From Clostridia bacterium (lineage in GTDB: Bacteria; Bacillota; Clostridia; UMGS1810): a stretch of DNA of 64,000 nucleotides. The notes below the pieces were generated by a model. That model saw nothing but the letters and a program-made list of their open reading frames with translations, did no database searches and was not told the origin of the DNA. The first letter of the stretch is position 1. Each line of letters starts with the position of its first letter. A program made the position numbers and the translations under genes. This document shows, in pieces, positions 1-9,400 of the stretch. The stretch is from contig JAFUPN010000035.1 in assembly GCA_017481205.1 (NCBI GenBank), forward strand, positions 1 to 64,000, in the 5' to 3' direction.

Positions 1-27
1 AATTAACGCCCTCGAAAGAGGGCGCCC

Positions 28-56
28 TTGACATGCCTGTGCTTTTATGCTATATA
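28..56 (+). promoter_or_regulatory. Possible sigma-A promoter followed by hairpin
   Basis: TTGACA (28-33), a 17-base spacer and TATATA (51-56) form a good sigma-A match. A few bases downstream lies the inverted repeat 64-97 (GGGACGAAATCC paired with GGATTTCATCCC), and just upstream is CGCCCTC-GAAA-GAGGGCG (8-24). No plus-strand gene follows for 2 kb, so this may be the left remnant of a locus cut by the window edge or a short RNA. The function is unknown. Confidence 0.35.
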
Positions 57-142
57 TTAACTAAGGGACGAAATCCTGAAACGTGGATTTCATCCCTCAT
101 AAATCACTTAAATTATATTATCATTTTGGAGTTTACACAAAT

Positions 143-223
143 CGGGGAAATACCCGACAGCCGCCGTCTCTGAATGGCTCTTTTGTGCGGCAATTGAATT
201 ATCCGACAGCCTGACGTCCCCTT
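143..223 (-). repeat. Partial copy of interspersed hairpin repeat (family A)
   Basis: Read on the minus strand, this segment carries the family A signature: GTCGGATAATTCAATT, then GCACAAAAGAGCCATTC, then an AGACGG stem. It matches the outer arm of the copies at 20820-20982, 24609-24800 and 35728-35903. The central hairpin and the far arm are missing, so it is an end fragment. It supplies the stop codon of the truncated minus-strand gene at 199-372. Confidence 0.6.
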
Positions 224-372
224 GTGATCCATCCCCTTGTGCTCTTGTTGCTTGCTAATAACTCTTTCGGCAGGGCAATTTCAATTTCTCTTGCAAGCAA
301 AGTTTTCTTTTTGTTCTGCAACTGCTTGATTTGCTCGTTTACTTTTGCAATTTGTTCATTCAGATTTGACAT
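199..372 (-). pseudogene. Truncated small coiled-coil protein (DUF3847-like remnant)
   Basis: A minus-strand frame of 57 codons starts at ATG 370-372 with GAGG upstream. It encodes a hydrophilic Gln/Lys/Glu-rich helix (starts MSNLNEQIAKVNEQIKQLQ) followed by a basic TRGWITRGRQ segment. Small coiled-coil proteins of this kind (for example DUF3847) sit in mobile elements of Firmicutes and are usually near 100 residues. The last codons and the stop fall inside the interspersed hairpin repeat at about 143-223, which suggests the repeat inserted and cut the gene. The family assignment is a guess from composition; the truncation by the repeat is visible in the sequence. Confidence 0.4.
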
Positions 373-404
373 AGATTTTATACCTCATTTCTTAAAAATT
401 TGCA

Positions 405-437
405 CAAAAAAAGAGTAACCGTTTTTAGTGGTTACTC
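405..437 (-). terminator. Rho-independent terminator of the toxin-antitoxin operon
   Basis: GAGTAACC (413-420) pairs with GGTTACTC (430-437), and on the minus strand the stem is followed by a run of T (405-412). It lies just beyond the stop of the minus-strand RelE-type gene. Confidence 0.7.
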
Positions 438-472
438 TCAAAAAACGTATTAAGTTTTTAATTTGTTATTCC

Positions 473-739
473 TTAATCGTAAATATCCCGTCTGTGTCCT
501 ACATTCAAAATAAGGATTGTAATTTTATTATCTTCAATCTCTGCAAGCAGTCGATAATCTCCCACACGATAACGCCATTGTCCGCTTCTGTTTGCGGTCA
601 AGCCTTTTCCGTGCTGTCGTGGATTTTCGCAGTTTTCAAGATTTTTTCGCACCCAGCCTAAAATCAATGCGGCTGTATGTCGGTCTAATTTTTTCAAATC
701 CTTTAATGCTCTTTGGGTAAACTCTACTTTGTATCTCAT
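473..739 (-). CDS. RelE/ParE-family toxin
   Basis: An 88-residue basic protein of the RelE/ParE (StbE-like) type II toxin superfamily, which usually cleaves mRNA on the ribosome. It begins MRYKVEFTQRALKDLKKLD and has the family's order of strand, two helices (ALKDLKKLD; ALILGWVRKNL), then strands with the GQWRYRVGDYRLL motif and a C-terminal VGHRRDIYD, where the His-Arg-Arg is typical. The length matches the family. Its start overlaps the end of the upstream antitoxin by 4 bases, so the two are translationally coupled. It is likely repressed by the antitoxin-toxin complex at the operator near 974-994. Family call is firm; whether it cleaves RNA was not testable. Confidence 0.88.
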   Translation of the reverse strand: MRYKVEFTQRALKDLKKLDRHTAALILGWVRKNLENCENPRQHGKGLTANRSGQWRYRVGDYRLLAEIEDNKITILILNVGHRRDIYD

Positions 740-957
740 TGTAAGCCGAGTTCCCTTTCTACATCATCAAGAGAATAAGTAACGGGATTGTTTTTGTATT
801 CTGTCATAGCCTTGTCAAACATTTCTAAATCGTATTCGGTTTCAATGCGTTCCATAACTGTCTGACGGATAAGTTCTGATACGGAAAGTCTGTTAAGCTC
901 TGCATATTTTTTTATAAGCAAAGTATCTTCATCGCTTAATCTTAAAGAGATAGTCAT
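736..957 (-). CDS. Ribbon-helix-helix antitoxin (RelB-like)
   Basis: A 73-residue acidic protein starting at ATG 955-957 (MTISLRLSDEDTLL), with GGAAG upstream; a GTG nine bases earlier is possible. The N-terminal TISLRLSDED strand followed by two helices (LIKKYAELNRLSVSELIRQTVMERI) is a ribbon-helix-helix DNA-binding fold. The C-terminal half (about 45-73, acidic, ending in SLDDVERELGL) is the usual toxin-wrapping tail. It precedes and overlaps the RelE-type toxin gene. Antitoxins of this type neutralise the toxin and repress their own promoter. Confidence 0.85.
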   Translation of the reverse strand: MTISLRLSDEDTLLIKKYAELNRLSVSELIRQTVMERIETEYDLEMFDKAMTEYKNNPVTYSLDDVERELGLQ

Positions 958-973
958 ATACAACACTTCCTTT

Positions 974-1011
974 CTGTATTACATTGTATTACAGAAAAAT
1001 TAATTTGTCAA
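974..1011 (-). promoter_or_regulatory. Promoter and operator of the RelE-type toxin-antitoxin pair
   Basis: On the minus strand TTGACA (1006-1011) is separated by 17 bases from TACAAT (983-988). The -10 box lies inside a 21-base element at 974-994 made of two 9-base direct copies of TGTATTACA (plus-strand reading). Short tandem half-sites of this size suit dimers of a ribbon-helix-helix repressor, so autoregulation is likely. Confidence 0.7.
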
Positions 1012-1084
1012 TAGTATTTGCAAATTTTCCAAAAACATTTTTACAAATGCCTTATATTAAATTTCAGAACCGCACTTAACGGAT

Positions 1085-1160
1085 GTGGGGGGACGTACAT
1101 GCCGTGTTACACAAAAGCATTGTGCCACGGGGCTTTCAGCCTTTCATGTACGTCCCCCAC
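1085..1160. repeat. Inverted repeat with 16-bp arms
   Basis: GTGGGGGGACGTACATG (1085-1101) pairs with CATGTACGTCCCCCAC (1145-1160) with one extra G. Inside, CCGTG and CACGG (about 1102-1133) add a second stem. It lies between the toxin-antitoxin promoter and the end of the AraC-type gene. It could be a small mobile hairpin element or a structured RNA; there is no clear T-run. Confidence 0.55.
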
Positions 1161-1227
1161 CATTGGTTGCTAAGGCTATTGTTTAAATTCATCATTTTAT
1201 GTCAGACTCTGTATTCCTGCCTGGATT

Positions 1228-2034
1228 TTACATTGTATTTCGCAGTGTACGTCGTTTTTTTGTAGGAGACATGCCGTAGTGCTGTGTAAACAACCGATAA
1301 AAATCCGACGGAGCAGAAAAACCAAGATGCTCAGCTATCTCTGCCACAGTACGGTCAGTATGCTGCAGCAGCTCCAAGCCAATCTGACAGCGCAGGCGGT
1401 TTCGGTATTCCATGGGCGGACAGCCGTATACAGCAGAAAAGCGTCGGCGCAGCTGGCTTTCGCTGAAATTAAAATGTGAGGCAAGCTCATGCATTGTCAG
1501 CGGTTGGTTGTACCGCGAGGACAAATATTCGGCAATCTGCTCTGCCAGACCTGCCCTTGCATGGGAGATATCAGAGGTAAACCAATCGTTTGCCTCCAGC
1601 AAAAAAAGGTTCATTCGCAGTAGTATACGGCGTTCTGCCAGAGGCTTATCAGCATCTTCTGTAAGCTGCCGCAGAAGCATCGATGCCTGCGGATGCTCCT
1701 TTTTTCTGATTACACAGGGCACAGATGTGGTTAATTTTTCAGTTACTGCATCGGCATGTATGTATATAAACCGACATACACAGGTGGTAATTGAGCGGGA
1801 ATAATGGCGTGCCCTTGGAGGGAAAAAAATCATATCTCCTTCCTGTACTGCTTCGGCAGAGGCAGGGGTTATGAAAATGCCTTCGCCACCGATGCAAATA
1901 CCGATTTCATAATGCTCATGATAATGCAGGAAAGAAACCTTTCCATCGGGCAGATGAGTCGGAGCTTCATCAATGTGGACAGCCTGCATTGGCAAGGATG
2001 AATAAACTGTTTCATATGATGCTCGTTTCAGCAC
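1228..2034 (-). CDS. AraC-family transcriptional regulator with N-terminal cupin
   Basis: About 268 residues from the GTG at 2032-2034, which has AAGGAAGG in front; a longer frame reaching 2103 lacks a good binding site. The N-terminal half (HYHEHYEIGICIGGEG, GDMIFFPPRARHYS) is a cupin sugar-sensing domain. The last 100 residues contain two helix-turn-helix units (MHELASHFNFSESQLRRRF; VAEIAEHLGFSAPSDFYRLF) ending in the AraC signature. It is divergent from the DUF6259 gene that starts 80 bases away and probably controls it, as AraC-type activators next to glycan genes commonly do. The effector is unknown. Confidence 0.88.
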   Translation of the reverse strand: MLKRASYETVYSSLPMQAVHIDEAPTHLPDGKVSFLHYHEHYEIGICIGGEGIFITPASAEAVQEGDMIFFPPRARHYSRSITTCVCRFIYIHADAVTEKLTTSVPCVIRKKEHPQASMLLRQLTEDADKPLAERRILLRMNLFLLEANDWFTSDISHARAGLAEQIAEYLSSRYNQPLTMHELASHFNFSESQLRRRFSAVYGCPPMEYRNRLRCQIGLELLQHTDRTVAEIAEHLGFSAPSDFYRLFTQHYGMSPTKKRRTLRNTM

Positions 2035-2115
2035 GAAATTTGCCTTCCTTTCATATGGTTTTAATGCATATTCAATGATAACATAAAAGTAACATAAATT
2101 CAAGGAGGGATTTTA

Positions 2116-4122
2116 ATGAAAGTCAAAATTAATTGGGAAGGCGGTTATGTTGAATCGCTGTTTATAGGAGGCAAGGAGCAGCTGTCAGCCAGACTGCCGC
2201 TCTTTACCGTATGTCTGCGCGGTATTGATGGAGATACCTTTATTACCGACGCATTTGAAGGACAGTATGCTGACGGATTTTACACAGGCTTTGAGCATAT
2301 AGAAAGTGTGTGTGTTCATGCAGCTGAGGAACAGCAGGAGATGCGCTGGCGTATTTCGGTTAAGCCTGAGAGCGGCTGGGCAGTTGAATGGGTTGATTTC
2401 CCCACGGTTTCTCTGCCGGATTTGAAGGCACAGGATAGTGAAAACGGCGGAAGAATTCTTTATCCTTATAATGAAGGTGTTATTATTGAAGATCGTATTC
2501 TGCGAGAAAATTCAGCCTTCTGCTCAAATGAGCCTAAGTATCCTTCAAATGGTTGTATGCCGGTTTTCCCTAATATGATATGCTCACAGCTGATGGCATA
2601 TTTGTGGGATGATTATGGCTTGTATATGGGAGTTCATGACCCCTATCGAGCATTAAAGTCTATTGATTTTGTGGGTAACGGCAGCGGTGTTACTATGCGG
2701 ATTCGTCTTTTCGGGGGACATGATTTCGGCGAGACCTTTGACACTGATTGGGATATTGTATGGCGCAGGATTGACGGGGCATGGCAGTCGGCTGCAGAGA
2801 TATACCGCAGCTGGTTTGAAACAGCATTGCCGCCCCGTGCAAAAAAAGTTGAAGAAAACACAGCTCTGCCTGAATGGTACAGTGATTCACCACTGGTTGT
2901 ATCTTATCCTGTGCGCGGTCGGTTTGACACAGACGATATGCAGCCGAATGCTCTGTATCCATATACCAATGCCATGCCTGTTATCAATGCCATCAAGGAG
3001 CGTACCGGCAGCCGCATCATGACATTGCTTATGCACTGGGAGGGCACGGCACCCTGGGCACCTCCTTATGTGATGCCGCCATACGGTGACGCGGCAAATT
3101 TTGACGAATTCAAGGCAGCTCTGCATGCTCAGGGCGATTTGTTGGGAGTATATTGCTCCGGATTTGGTTATACAATACAGAGCAACCTGGATGATTACAA
3201 TTGCCTGGCTGATTATGAAGCACGCAATCTGCAGGAGGGTATGTGTGCCGGTCCGGACGGCAAGGTGGCAGTCAGCGATATTTGCTGTGCCCAGCGCCAT
3301 GGTTATGATATTTGCCCTGCTTCGCCTGTGGGACGTGATATTCTGGCAGAGGCATATCATCCTTTGCTGAAAAGTGATATTGATTATGCACAGATTCTGG
3401 ATCAGAACCATGGCGGAGGTCAGTATTTATGCTACAGCCGTGAGCACGGACATCCTCCCGTTCCCGGCAGATGGATGACAGAAAATATGCAGCAGCTGCT
3501 GAGCGAGTGGAATGAGCTCAGCGAAAAGATTCTGTTTGGCTGCGAATCGGCAGCTGCCGAGCCGTTTATCGGCAATCTGCTGCTGAGCGACAATCGGTAT
3601 GAGCTCGGTTATCACACCGGTGTTCCCGTGCCCTTGTATTCATATATCTATCATGAATATCTGCGCAACTTTATGGGAAATCAGGTTTGCTGTCCTTTTG
3701 ATGCTAATGTCGATACTCTTTCATACCGATTGGCATATTCCTTCAGTATCGGAGACTGCATGACCGTAGTTCTGTCTCCTGATGGCGAATTTCTCACATG
3801 CTGGGGAGCACATCCCGACGAGCCTAAGGCTGATAAAGAGCGTGCACTGACACTTATTGCCAATCTCACGAAATTTTATAAAGAAAAAGCAAAGCCCTAT
3901 CTTTGCTCCGGACGTATGACTTCGCCGATGAGCTTCAGATGCAACACACTTTCTTATAAGACAGAGCAATCTGTTTGCCATCTGCCGTCGGTTTTGTGCA
4001 GTGCATGGGAAAGCGGAGAGGGACGTGTTCATATTTTTGTTAATCCTGAACCTTATGAGCAGACCGTTGAATTTGACGGAGGGGCAATCACCATACCTGC
4101 TCTTGATGCTGTTATTATATAA
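2116..4122 (+). CDS. DUF6259-like putative glycoside hydrolase
   Basis: 668 residues, no signal peptide, strong AAGGAGGG ribosome site. The protein resembles DUF6259 proteins of gut bacteria: an N-terminal beta-rich region (1-230), a barrel-like central region (about 250-560) and a short C-terminal beta domain ending ITIPALDAVII. Features seen: RIMTLLMHWEGTAPWAPPY, GYDICPASPVGRD, and DYAQILDQNHGGGQYLCY followed by a run of acidic and aromatic residues (FGCESAAAEPF). These look like a carbohydrate active site, but no catalytic residue is proven. The gene is divergent from the AraC-type regulator, suggesting a regulator-enzyme pair for a cytoplasmic oligosaccharide. Oddly, the same frame stays open for another 50 codons after its TAA (see 4123-4275). 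Confidence 0.72.
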   Translation: MKVKINWEGGYVESLFIGGKEQLSARLPLFTVCLRGIDGDTFITDAFEGQYADGFYTGFEHIESVCVHAAEEQQEMRWRISVKPESGWAVEWVDFPTVSLPDLKAQDSENGGRILYPYNEGVIIEDRILRENSAFCSNEPKYPSNGCMPVFPNMICSQLMAYLWDDYGLYMGVHDPYRALKSIDFVGNGSGVTMRIRLFGGHDFGETFDTDWDIVWRRIDGAWQSAAEIYRSWFETALPPRAKKVEENTALPEWYSDSPLVVSYPVRGRFDTDDMQPNALYPYTNAMPVINAIKERTGSRIMTLLMHWEGTAPWAPPYVMPPYGDAANFDEFKAALHAQGDLLGVYCSGFGYTIQSNLDDYNCLADYEARNLQEGMCAGPDGKVAVSDICCAQRHGYDICPASPVGRDILAEAYHPLLKSDIDYAQILDQNHGGGQYLCYSREHGHPPVPGRWMTENMQQLLSEWNELSEKILFGCESAAAEPFIGNLLLSDNRYELGYHTGVPVPLYSYIYHEYLRNFMGNQVCCPFDANVDTLSYRLAYSFSIGDCMTVVLSPDGEFLTCWGAHPDEPKADKERALTLIANLTKFYKEKAKPYLCSGRMTSPMSFRCNTLSYKTEQSVCHLPSVLCSAWESGEGRVHIFVNPEPYEQTVEFDGGAITIPALDAVII

Positions 4123-4275
4123 AATTATTGCGGAGATGTTGTCCTTGATGTGAAAGTACCTGCAGGAGCCCACGGCAGATTTATGGTGCCGCACGGTTAT
4201 ATTGCCGATGATGACAGTATGTGGGGTGCTGCTTATAAAAACAGACAGCTGAAAATTGTGTGTAAAAAGCAATGA
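4123..4275 (+). pseudogene. In-frame coding-like extension after the DUF6259 stop
   Basis: Immediately after TAA (4120-4122) the same frame continues without a stop for 50 codons to TGA 4273-4275. The peptide looks like protein, not noise: NYCGDVVLDVKVPAGAHGRF, then MVPHGYIADDDSMW and a basic end. It resembles the C-terminal beta-strands of glycosidase-like proteins. It has no own start with a ribosome site. Most likely it is the decayed or cut-off end of a longer protein; stop readthrough is a less likely alternative. Confidence 0.4.
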
Positions 4276-4282
4276 TAGGTTA

Positions 4283-4339
4283 GCCGAAAGATAATAATCC
4301 GAACCCGATTTAAACGGCGTGCTCCCGGCAACTTTCGGC
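4283..4339. repeat. Short copy of hairpin element (family B)
   Basis: It starts with the same 23-base end GCCGAAAGATAATAATCCGA(ACC) as the 274-bp element at 16241-16514 and closes with CTTTCGGC at 4332-4339. Only 57 bp remain, so it is an internal deletion of the same non-autonomous element. Confidence 0.7.
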
Positions 4340-4362
4340 TGGTTTAGTCACATATTATAAAA

Positions 4363-4420
4363 TACAATATCGGATTTTCTGAAATAAGCAAAAATTATAA
4401 TCGGAAAATCAGATATTGTA
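4363..4420. repeat. 20-bp imperfect palindrome before a secreted-protein gene
   Basis: TACAATATCGGATTTTCTGA (4363-4382) and TCGGAAAATCAGATATTGTA (4401-4420) are reverse complements at all but two positions, with an 18-base loop and T6 after the right arm. It could terminate transcripts from upstream, or be an operator for the gene starting at 4496, whose likely -10 box (TATACT) is at 4444-4449. Confidence 0.55.
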
Positions 4421-4495
4421 TTTTTTATGCACGAAAATAGTGATATACTTTATTTGAGTATGAAAATCATACAATCGATAAAGGAGATGTTATTT

Positions 4496-6202
4496 ATGAA
4501 ATCTAAGCTTTTGTCATTGGCATTAATTGTATGCATGCTTGTGTCATGTGTTTCATTTACGGTACATGCCGAGGGTCTTACTTTGCTTAACAGCATAACC
4601 GACGGTGATATTACAACATCTGCCAGTAAGTGGATTTACAATTATGACAAAAATACAGTAACTCAGGAAACCAATGGTCTTGGCGGCAAGGCAACAGACG
4701 ATACATATGCAAAAATTGTAGCTCCCGAAACTTATACAACGGGCAGCAGATACGGTATGCTGCTTATGGGAACAAATGCAGATTATTATACAAAAAATTA
4801 TTTTGTGTTTAATGTAAGTGTTTACGGCAATAATTCTATTTCGTATATAATGAGAAGCACTCAGAATCTCACCGTAACTCTTGCTGATGGATTATCGGCA
4901 AACAGATGGAATAATATTACATTTGTATATGACCGCGTGAACTATAAGCTGTATCCATACATCAACGGAGTGGCTCAGACAGCAAAAAACGTGGCAACAA
5001 TTTACCGTGACGGACAGGTTCGTATAGTGCTGAATGCTTCCGGTCATTATTATATGGATGACCTTGCAATCTACTGCTCTGACACAGCACCTGTAATCAC
5101 TCTGCCCGCAGCTAAAGCCGGTGAGACATATACTGTATCCGGAAATGAAATTCTCTATTCTGCTGATACAACCGTGGCAGATTTTGTCGCTGACAACCCA
5201 ACTGCGAAAGTGTATACAGATTCTACACTTGCTACAGAAGCGGAGAGCACAGCTGTTCTTACTGAAGGAAACTGTGCAGTTGTTTCGGGTGATTTTAATG
5301 CGGCTGATGAGTCAGTATACTCATACAATTATTACACAGTAGCAGCTGCACCTGTAACAAGCGGCGCTGTTACCGATACAATAAACTGGGACTACGACCT
5401 TGATACAAAAACTCTTACTATTACCGGTACGGGCGAACTTCCTGACTGGTCTACAGCTAAGGATGCTGCCGGTGCGTATGTTGATAATCATATAAGCTAC
5501 CGTCCCTGGATTAACTATAACAGAGAAATGGTTAAGGCGGTAATCGGCGAGGGTATTACAAGTGTAGGTCAGTATATGTTTGCTCAGGCATCAAGCCTTG
5601 CAGATGTTGAGCTTGCTTCAACTGTCGAAGAGCTTGATGAATATTCATTCTTCCATACGGGTATCACAGAGCTTGAGCTTAACGACGGTATTAAGTATAT
5701 CAGACAGCAGGCATTTACAATCAATAATGCAACTGCCTATAAAAAGCTGACAAAGATTGTTATTCCCGCATCTGTGGAATATGTTCACGAATCTGCATTT
5801 ACCAATCAGACAGATGTAACTGTATATTGCTATGAAGAGTCTGTGGCACATAAATATGTTTTAGCAAACAATATGGATTTCTTCCTGTGTGATGCCGAGT
5901 ATGCGCTTGTTTATGATAAGGATACCATGACAGCTACAGTAAAGAATTTTTGCGGTACTTCTGAAAAAGCAATAGTTATATTTGCCAATGCAACAACCGG
6001 TGTTCTCAATTCTGTAGATTTTCAGGAAGTAACTCTTCCTGGTATCGGTGCGGAACTCACCATAACAGCTGTTGATTTTGTGCAGGCGGCAGGCTCTGCA
6101 ACAGAGATTATGCTCTGGGATTCAATGAGTGTATGCAAGCCGATGTGCTCATCTATAGGTAAGACAATTCCTGCAGAAAACACAACCGTTGAAGCTGAAT
6201 AA
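4496..6202 (+). CDS. Secreted protein with jelly-roll-like and BspA-type leucine-rich repeat domains
   Basis: 568 residues from ATG 4496 with AAGGAG upstream. A signal peptide (MKSKLLSLALIVCMLVS..VHAEG) is followed by a concanavalin-like region (30-210) with the signature GLGGKATDDT, shared with the secreted proteins at 6454 and 28567. From about 295 to 465 there are BspA-type leucine-rich repeats (ITSVGQYMFAQASSLADVEL and similar units). A C-terminal beta domain ends with LWDSMSVCKPM, a motif seen at the end of many clostridial secreted proteins. It is probably a cell-surface glycan-binding or adhesion protein; no catalytic site is visible. A terminator follows. Confidence 0.75.
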   Translation: MKSKLLSLALIVCMLVSCVSFTVHAEGLTLLNSITDGDITTSASKWIYNYDKNTVTQETNGLGGKATDDTYAKIVAPETYTTGSRYGMLLMGTNADYYTKNYFVFNVSVYGNNSISYIMRSTQNLTVTLADGLSANRWNNITFVYDRVNYKLYPYINGVAQTAKNVATIYRDGQVRIVLNASGHYYMDDLAIYCSDTAPVITLPAAKAGETYTVSGNEILYSADTTVADFVADNPTAKVYTDSTLATEAESTAVLTEGNCAVVSGDFNAADESVYSYNYYTVAAAPVTSGAVTDTINWDYDLDTKTLTITGTGELPDWSTAKDAAGAYVDNHISYRPWINYNREMVKAVIGEGITSVGQYMFAQASSLADVELASTVEELDEYSFFHTGITELELNDGIKYIRQQAFTINNATAYKKLTKIVIPASVEYVHESAFTNQTDVTVYCYEESVAHKYVLANNMDFFLCDAEYALVYDKDTMTATVKNFCGTSEKAIVIFANATTGVLNSVDFQEVTLPGIGAELTITAVDFVQAAGSATEIMLWDSMSVCKPMCSSIGKTIPAENTTVEAE

Positions 6203-6212
6203 TATTTTTTGT

Positions 6213-6276
6213 AAAAAACGTCTTTATATCGAGGTCAAATGCTCCTAACCACCCTCGACCTAAAGGCGTTTTTTAT
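6213..6276 (+). terminator. Rho-independent terminator
   Basis: AAAACGTCTTTA pairs with TAAAGGCGTTTT, with a second stem CGAGG/CCTCG inside, followed by a T-rich run. It is directly downstream of the secreted LRR protein. Confidence 0.75.
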
Positions 6277-6352
6277 TTGTCAAGCCGTGTAAAAGTAAAT
6301 ATTTGTTTTTTACTAACGGATATTGGTTTTGTACCCTTTTTGCCTCCAAAAA

Positions 6353-6415
6353 CGAATTTTGAATAAAAAAATCCGAATTTTGTATATTTTATATGCTGAA
6401 AAATCATGATACAAT
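6353..6415 (+). promoter_or_regulatory. Two-half-site operator and -10 box (site 1 of 4)
   Basis: Half-sites CGAATTT begin at 6353 and 6374 (21 bp apart), separated by an A-rich spacer; the element ends TTTTGTATAT at 6387. The -10 box TACAAT begins at 6410, 23 bp later, and the -35 position (TTTTAT) is poor. The same geometry is present before 12534, 19202 and 28567. Spacing of two helical turns and a weak -35 suit an activating AraC-type protein, probably YesN at 16545. Confidence 0.7.
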
Positions 6416-6453
6416 AAAATTGGCGATATTATACAAAAAAAGGAGATGTTCAT

Positions 6454-9400
6454 ATGAAAAGATTTGTTTCAATCATAGCGGCTATTGCTATGCTGGTATC
6501 CATGCTTGCTATGCCCGCCGCGGCAGAGGATGCAGCTGTGAATTCAGTTATCCTCGGACCCATCAATGCTTCAAACGGAACTGTTACCGATATTGAAGCA
6601 GGTGCAGCGGCTTCTGTCAGTGCACGCAAATTTGCAATGGCTGCCAATCCGAACGGTGACACTAAGATTGTTATGAACTTCAGCGAGACTGAGCTTAACA
6701 GCTTTACAGGCTATGATTCAAATGACAGAATACATGCGTCATTCTGGTATCTTGCTACAAAGGCGGGAGTTTCCAATGTGTCATTTATGCTGTCTGATTA
6801 TGGTCTGAGTCTCACCGATACTCTCAGCCTTAACTCTGTTCCCGTTAATAAGTGGACAAAGATTGACCTTTTCATGCAGCCTCAGTGGACATATGTATAT
6901 AACGACGGTACAGCTGACAACACTGTTGTTCTTAACAGAATTGTTGATGTCATGGGTATAAAGGAAGCAGTGGGTAACGGCTTCTGGCAGGCTCTTCTGG
7001 GAGATTCATATGATTCGTCAAAGACATACACTTTGGGCAGTGTTTCAATAGGCAAATTTGAGGCATATATCGACGGAGAGATTGCTCTGAGCAAGAGCAG
7101 CCGCAATCTTGGAAGCGACGGATATTATTCCAGTGTGGCTACAAACAGACTTGCCTTTGGAATAGACAAAAATGTTGATAAAGAATTTTATCTTCAGAAT
7201 GCCAAGGTTGACGTAGTAAACGATTTTGATGTAAGTACCTTTGATTTCGGTATGGCAGAGGTAGAAGACGGTTCTGATTATGTTACTTCGGGCACCACTC
7301 TCGCCGTTCGCAACGGTGCTGCAGTGTCTGGTATTACTGCAGAGGGATACAGTGTAAATGCATATACATATGATGCAGGCACATATACGCCCGTTTCTTC
7401 CGATACAGCACTTTCTGCCGGAAATACTGTGGTTGTGCAGAAGCTTAATTCCGAAAATCTTGAAATGATATATTATTCCGTATCTGAAGGAAAGCTTTAT
7501 GAGTATTCCAATGGTAATCTGACTCTTGCTAACAGTACTGCAGCCGCCGGAGCAGGCATAGGCGGCAAGGCTTCTGATGATACCTCCGGTGCAGCTTCTG
7601 CAAAAGCAGATGTTTTCTTTGATGCAACGGGAGTTGACGGCTCTGAGCCAAAATTCATATACACCTTTGATGGCTACAAGGTTATCACTGTAAATATGTA
7701 TGTAAGTGATAATTCCAAGGGAGGTACATTCCGCCTTACCGGTCAGTACGGAACTGTCTATACAAGCGATATTGCTGTCTCCAATCTCATTCCCAATCAG
7801 TGGAACAAGGTTGATTTTGTTCTTAAAATGGAAGCGAAATATGGTGCTGATTATACGGGTGCCGAGCCTGCTTCACTCAGCGCTCATCTCTACAACGGAA
7901 CCTCCTCCACATATGTAAACGGAACCGCGGTTGCGACCGGCAAAAATCATGCATTCGGCGGATGGGTAAAGGCGGGCGGCTCTGACCCTGTAAGACACGG
8001 CTACACACTCCGAATGGGGTACAATTCTCTGCCCGAGGGTGTGTCTGCATATATTGATGACTACAGCTCATATTATACATACTTTGAACCTGTGCTTGAC
8101 AAGGCTCCCGTTATCTCAGGAGAAGCGGTTATCAACGGAAAAATCTATGCTGAGTTCGGTGCGGCTCTCAGCGATGTTATGAGCGGTATCAATGCTGAAG
8201 AAGGATACTCGGTGAAGGCATTCAGCATTTCCGGAGATACATATACCGAGGTTACCGATAGCAGCGAAGTAGCAATCGGAAAGACAGTTGTTGTAATCAA
8301 TCCTGCAAACAGGATTTCATACTATGAGATAAAGAATGCGGATGATGCATTGAATTATACTTACAGTCAGAATTTTGATGGCAGTCCCGCTCTGATAATA
8401 GGCAACGCAAGCCGTGTGGAAACTGCCGGTCTTGCAGGCAAGAGCGCAGATGATACTGCAATCGGACTCGGACTTGGATATCTCGCAGGAGCAGGCGGTG
8501 TTACTGCCGACGAAACAAGCATAAGCGGATATGTTGATAAAAACGGCAATCCGGTTACATCCGACAATATCCTGGTGGATGAAGCCGGCAATAAGAAGCC
8601 CACAACAAACGGAGACCGCTTCCTTGCAATAGACTCCCTTGACGGAATGGGCAAATTTGCCGATATCAGGGATCTTAAGGGCTACAAGGTGGTTTCTGCA
8701 AATATTATGTACACAGGAACTGCAACCGATGAAACCTTCAGAATTTCAACCAATAATTCCGGCGCGGTTTCCGGTAATATTCCTCTCAGCAGGCTCCAGC
8801 CAAATCAGTGGAACAGGGTTGATTTTGTAATCGAAATGCAGGGTAGCAAGAATCCTCCTGCGGAGAAGAGCGAAACAGAGATAATCGAGATTGAAAACGG
8901 TATTTGTACCACATATATCAACGGCAGAAAGGCTGCCGAAAGTATAAGCTGCTACGGCGCATATATCTGGCATTTCTCACTTGCAAACTACAGTAGCTGC
9001 AGCGCATTCCGTCTTGGCTTTGAAGTAAATTCCGAAAGCGATGTTGTGGGATATATAGACGACTACACATCATACTTCACACCATTCGCTCCCGATATGA
9101 GCGTGTTTGATACTGCTCCTGAGACTGTCACTGCAGAGCTTGGTGATGCGCTGCCCGCAGGAGACGGTGTGGCTGTTTATACAGATACTACATATACAAA
9201 TGCCGCATCAGGTACAATAGCCTCCGGTAATGTTATAGTTAAGGAAACTGTTGCAGACAGCGCAAATGGCATCAAGAGATACGGCTATTGTGTTCTCAGA
9301 CCTGTTGCCGTTACAGAAACAGAGACTGGTATCAGCGTATCTGCCAATACCGAAGGTATCCTGGTAATAGCAGAGTACAACGACGAGGGACTGGTTAAGG

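Noticed and set aside
224..418. Hydrophobic plus-strand frame at 224-418
   Set aside because: It is antisense to the coiled-coil remnant at 199-372, which has a ribosome site and plausible protein composition.
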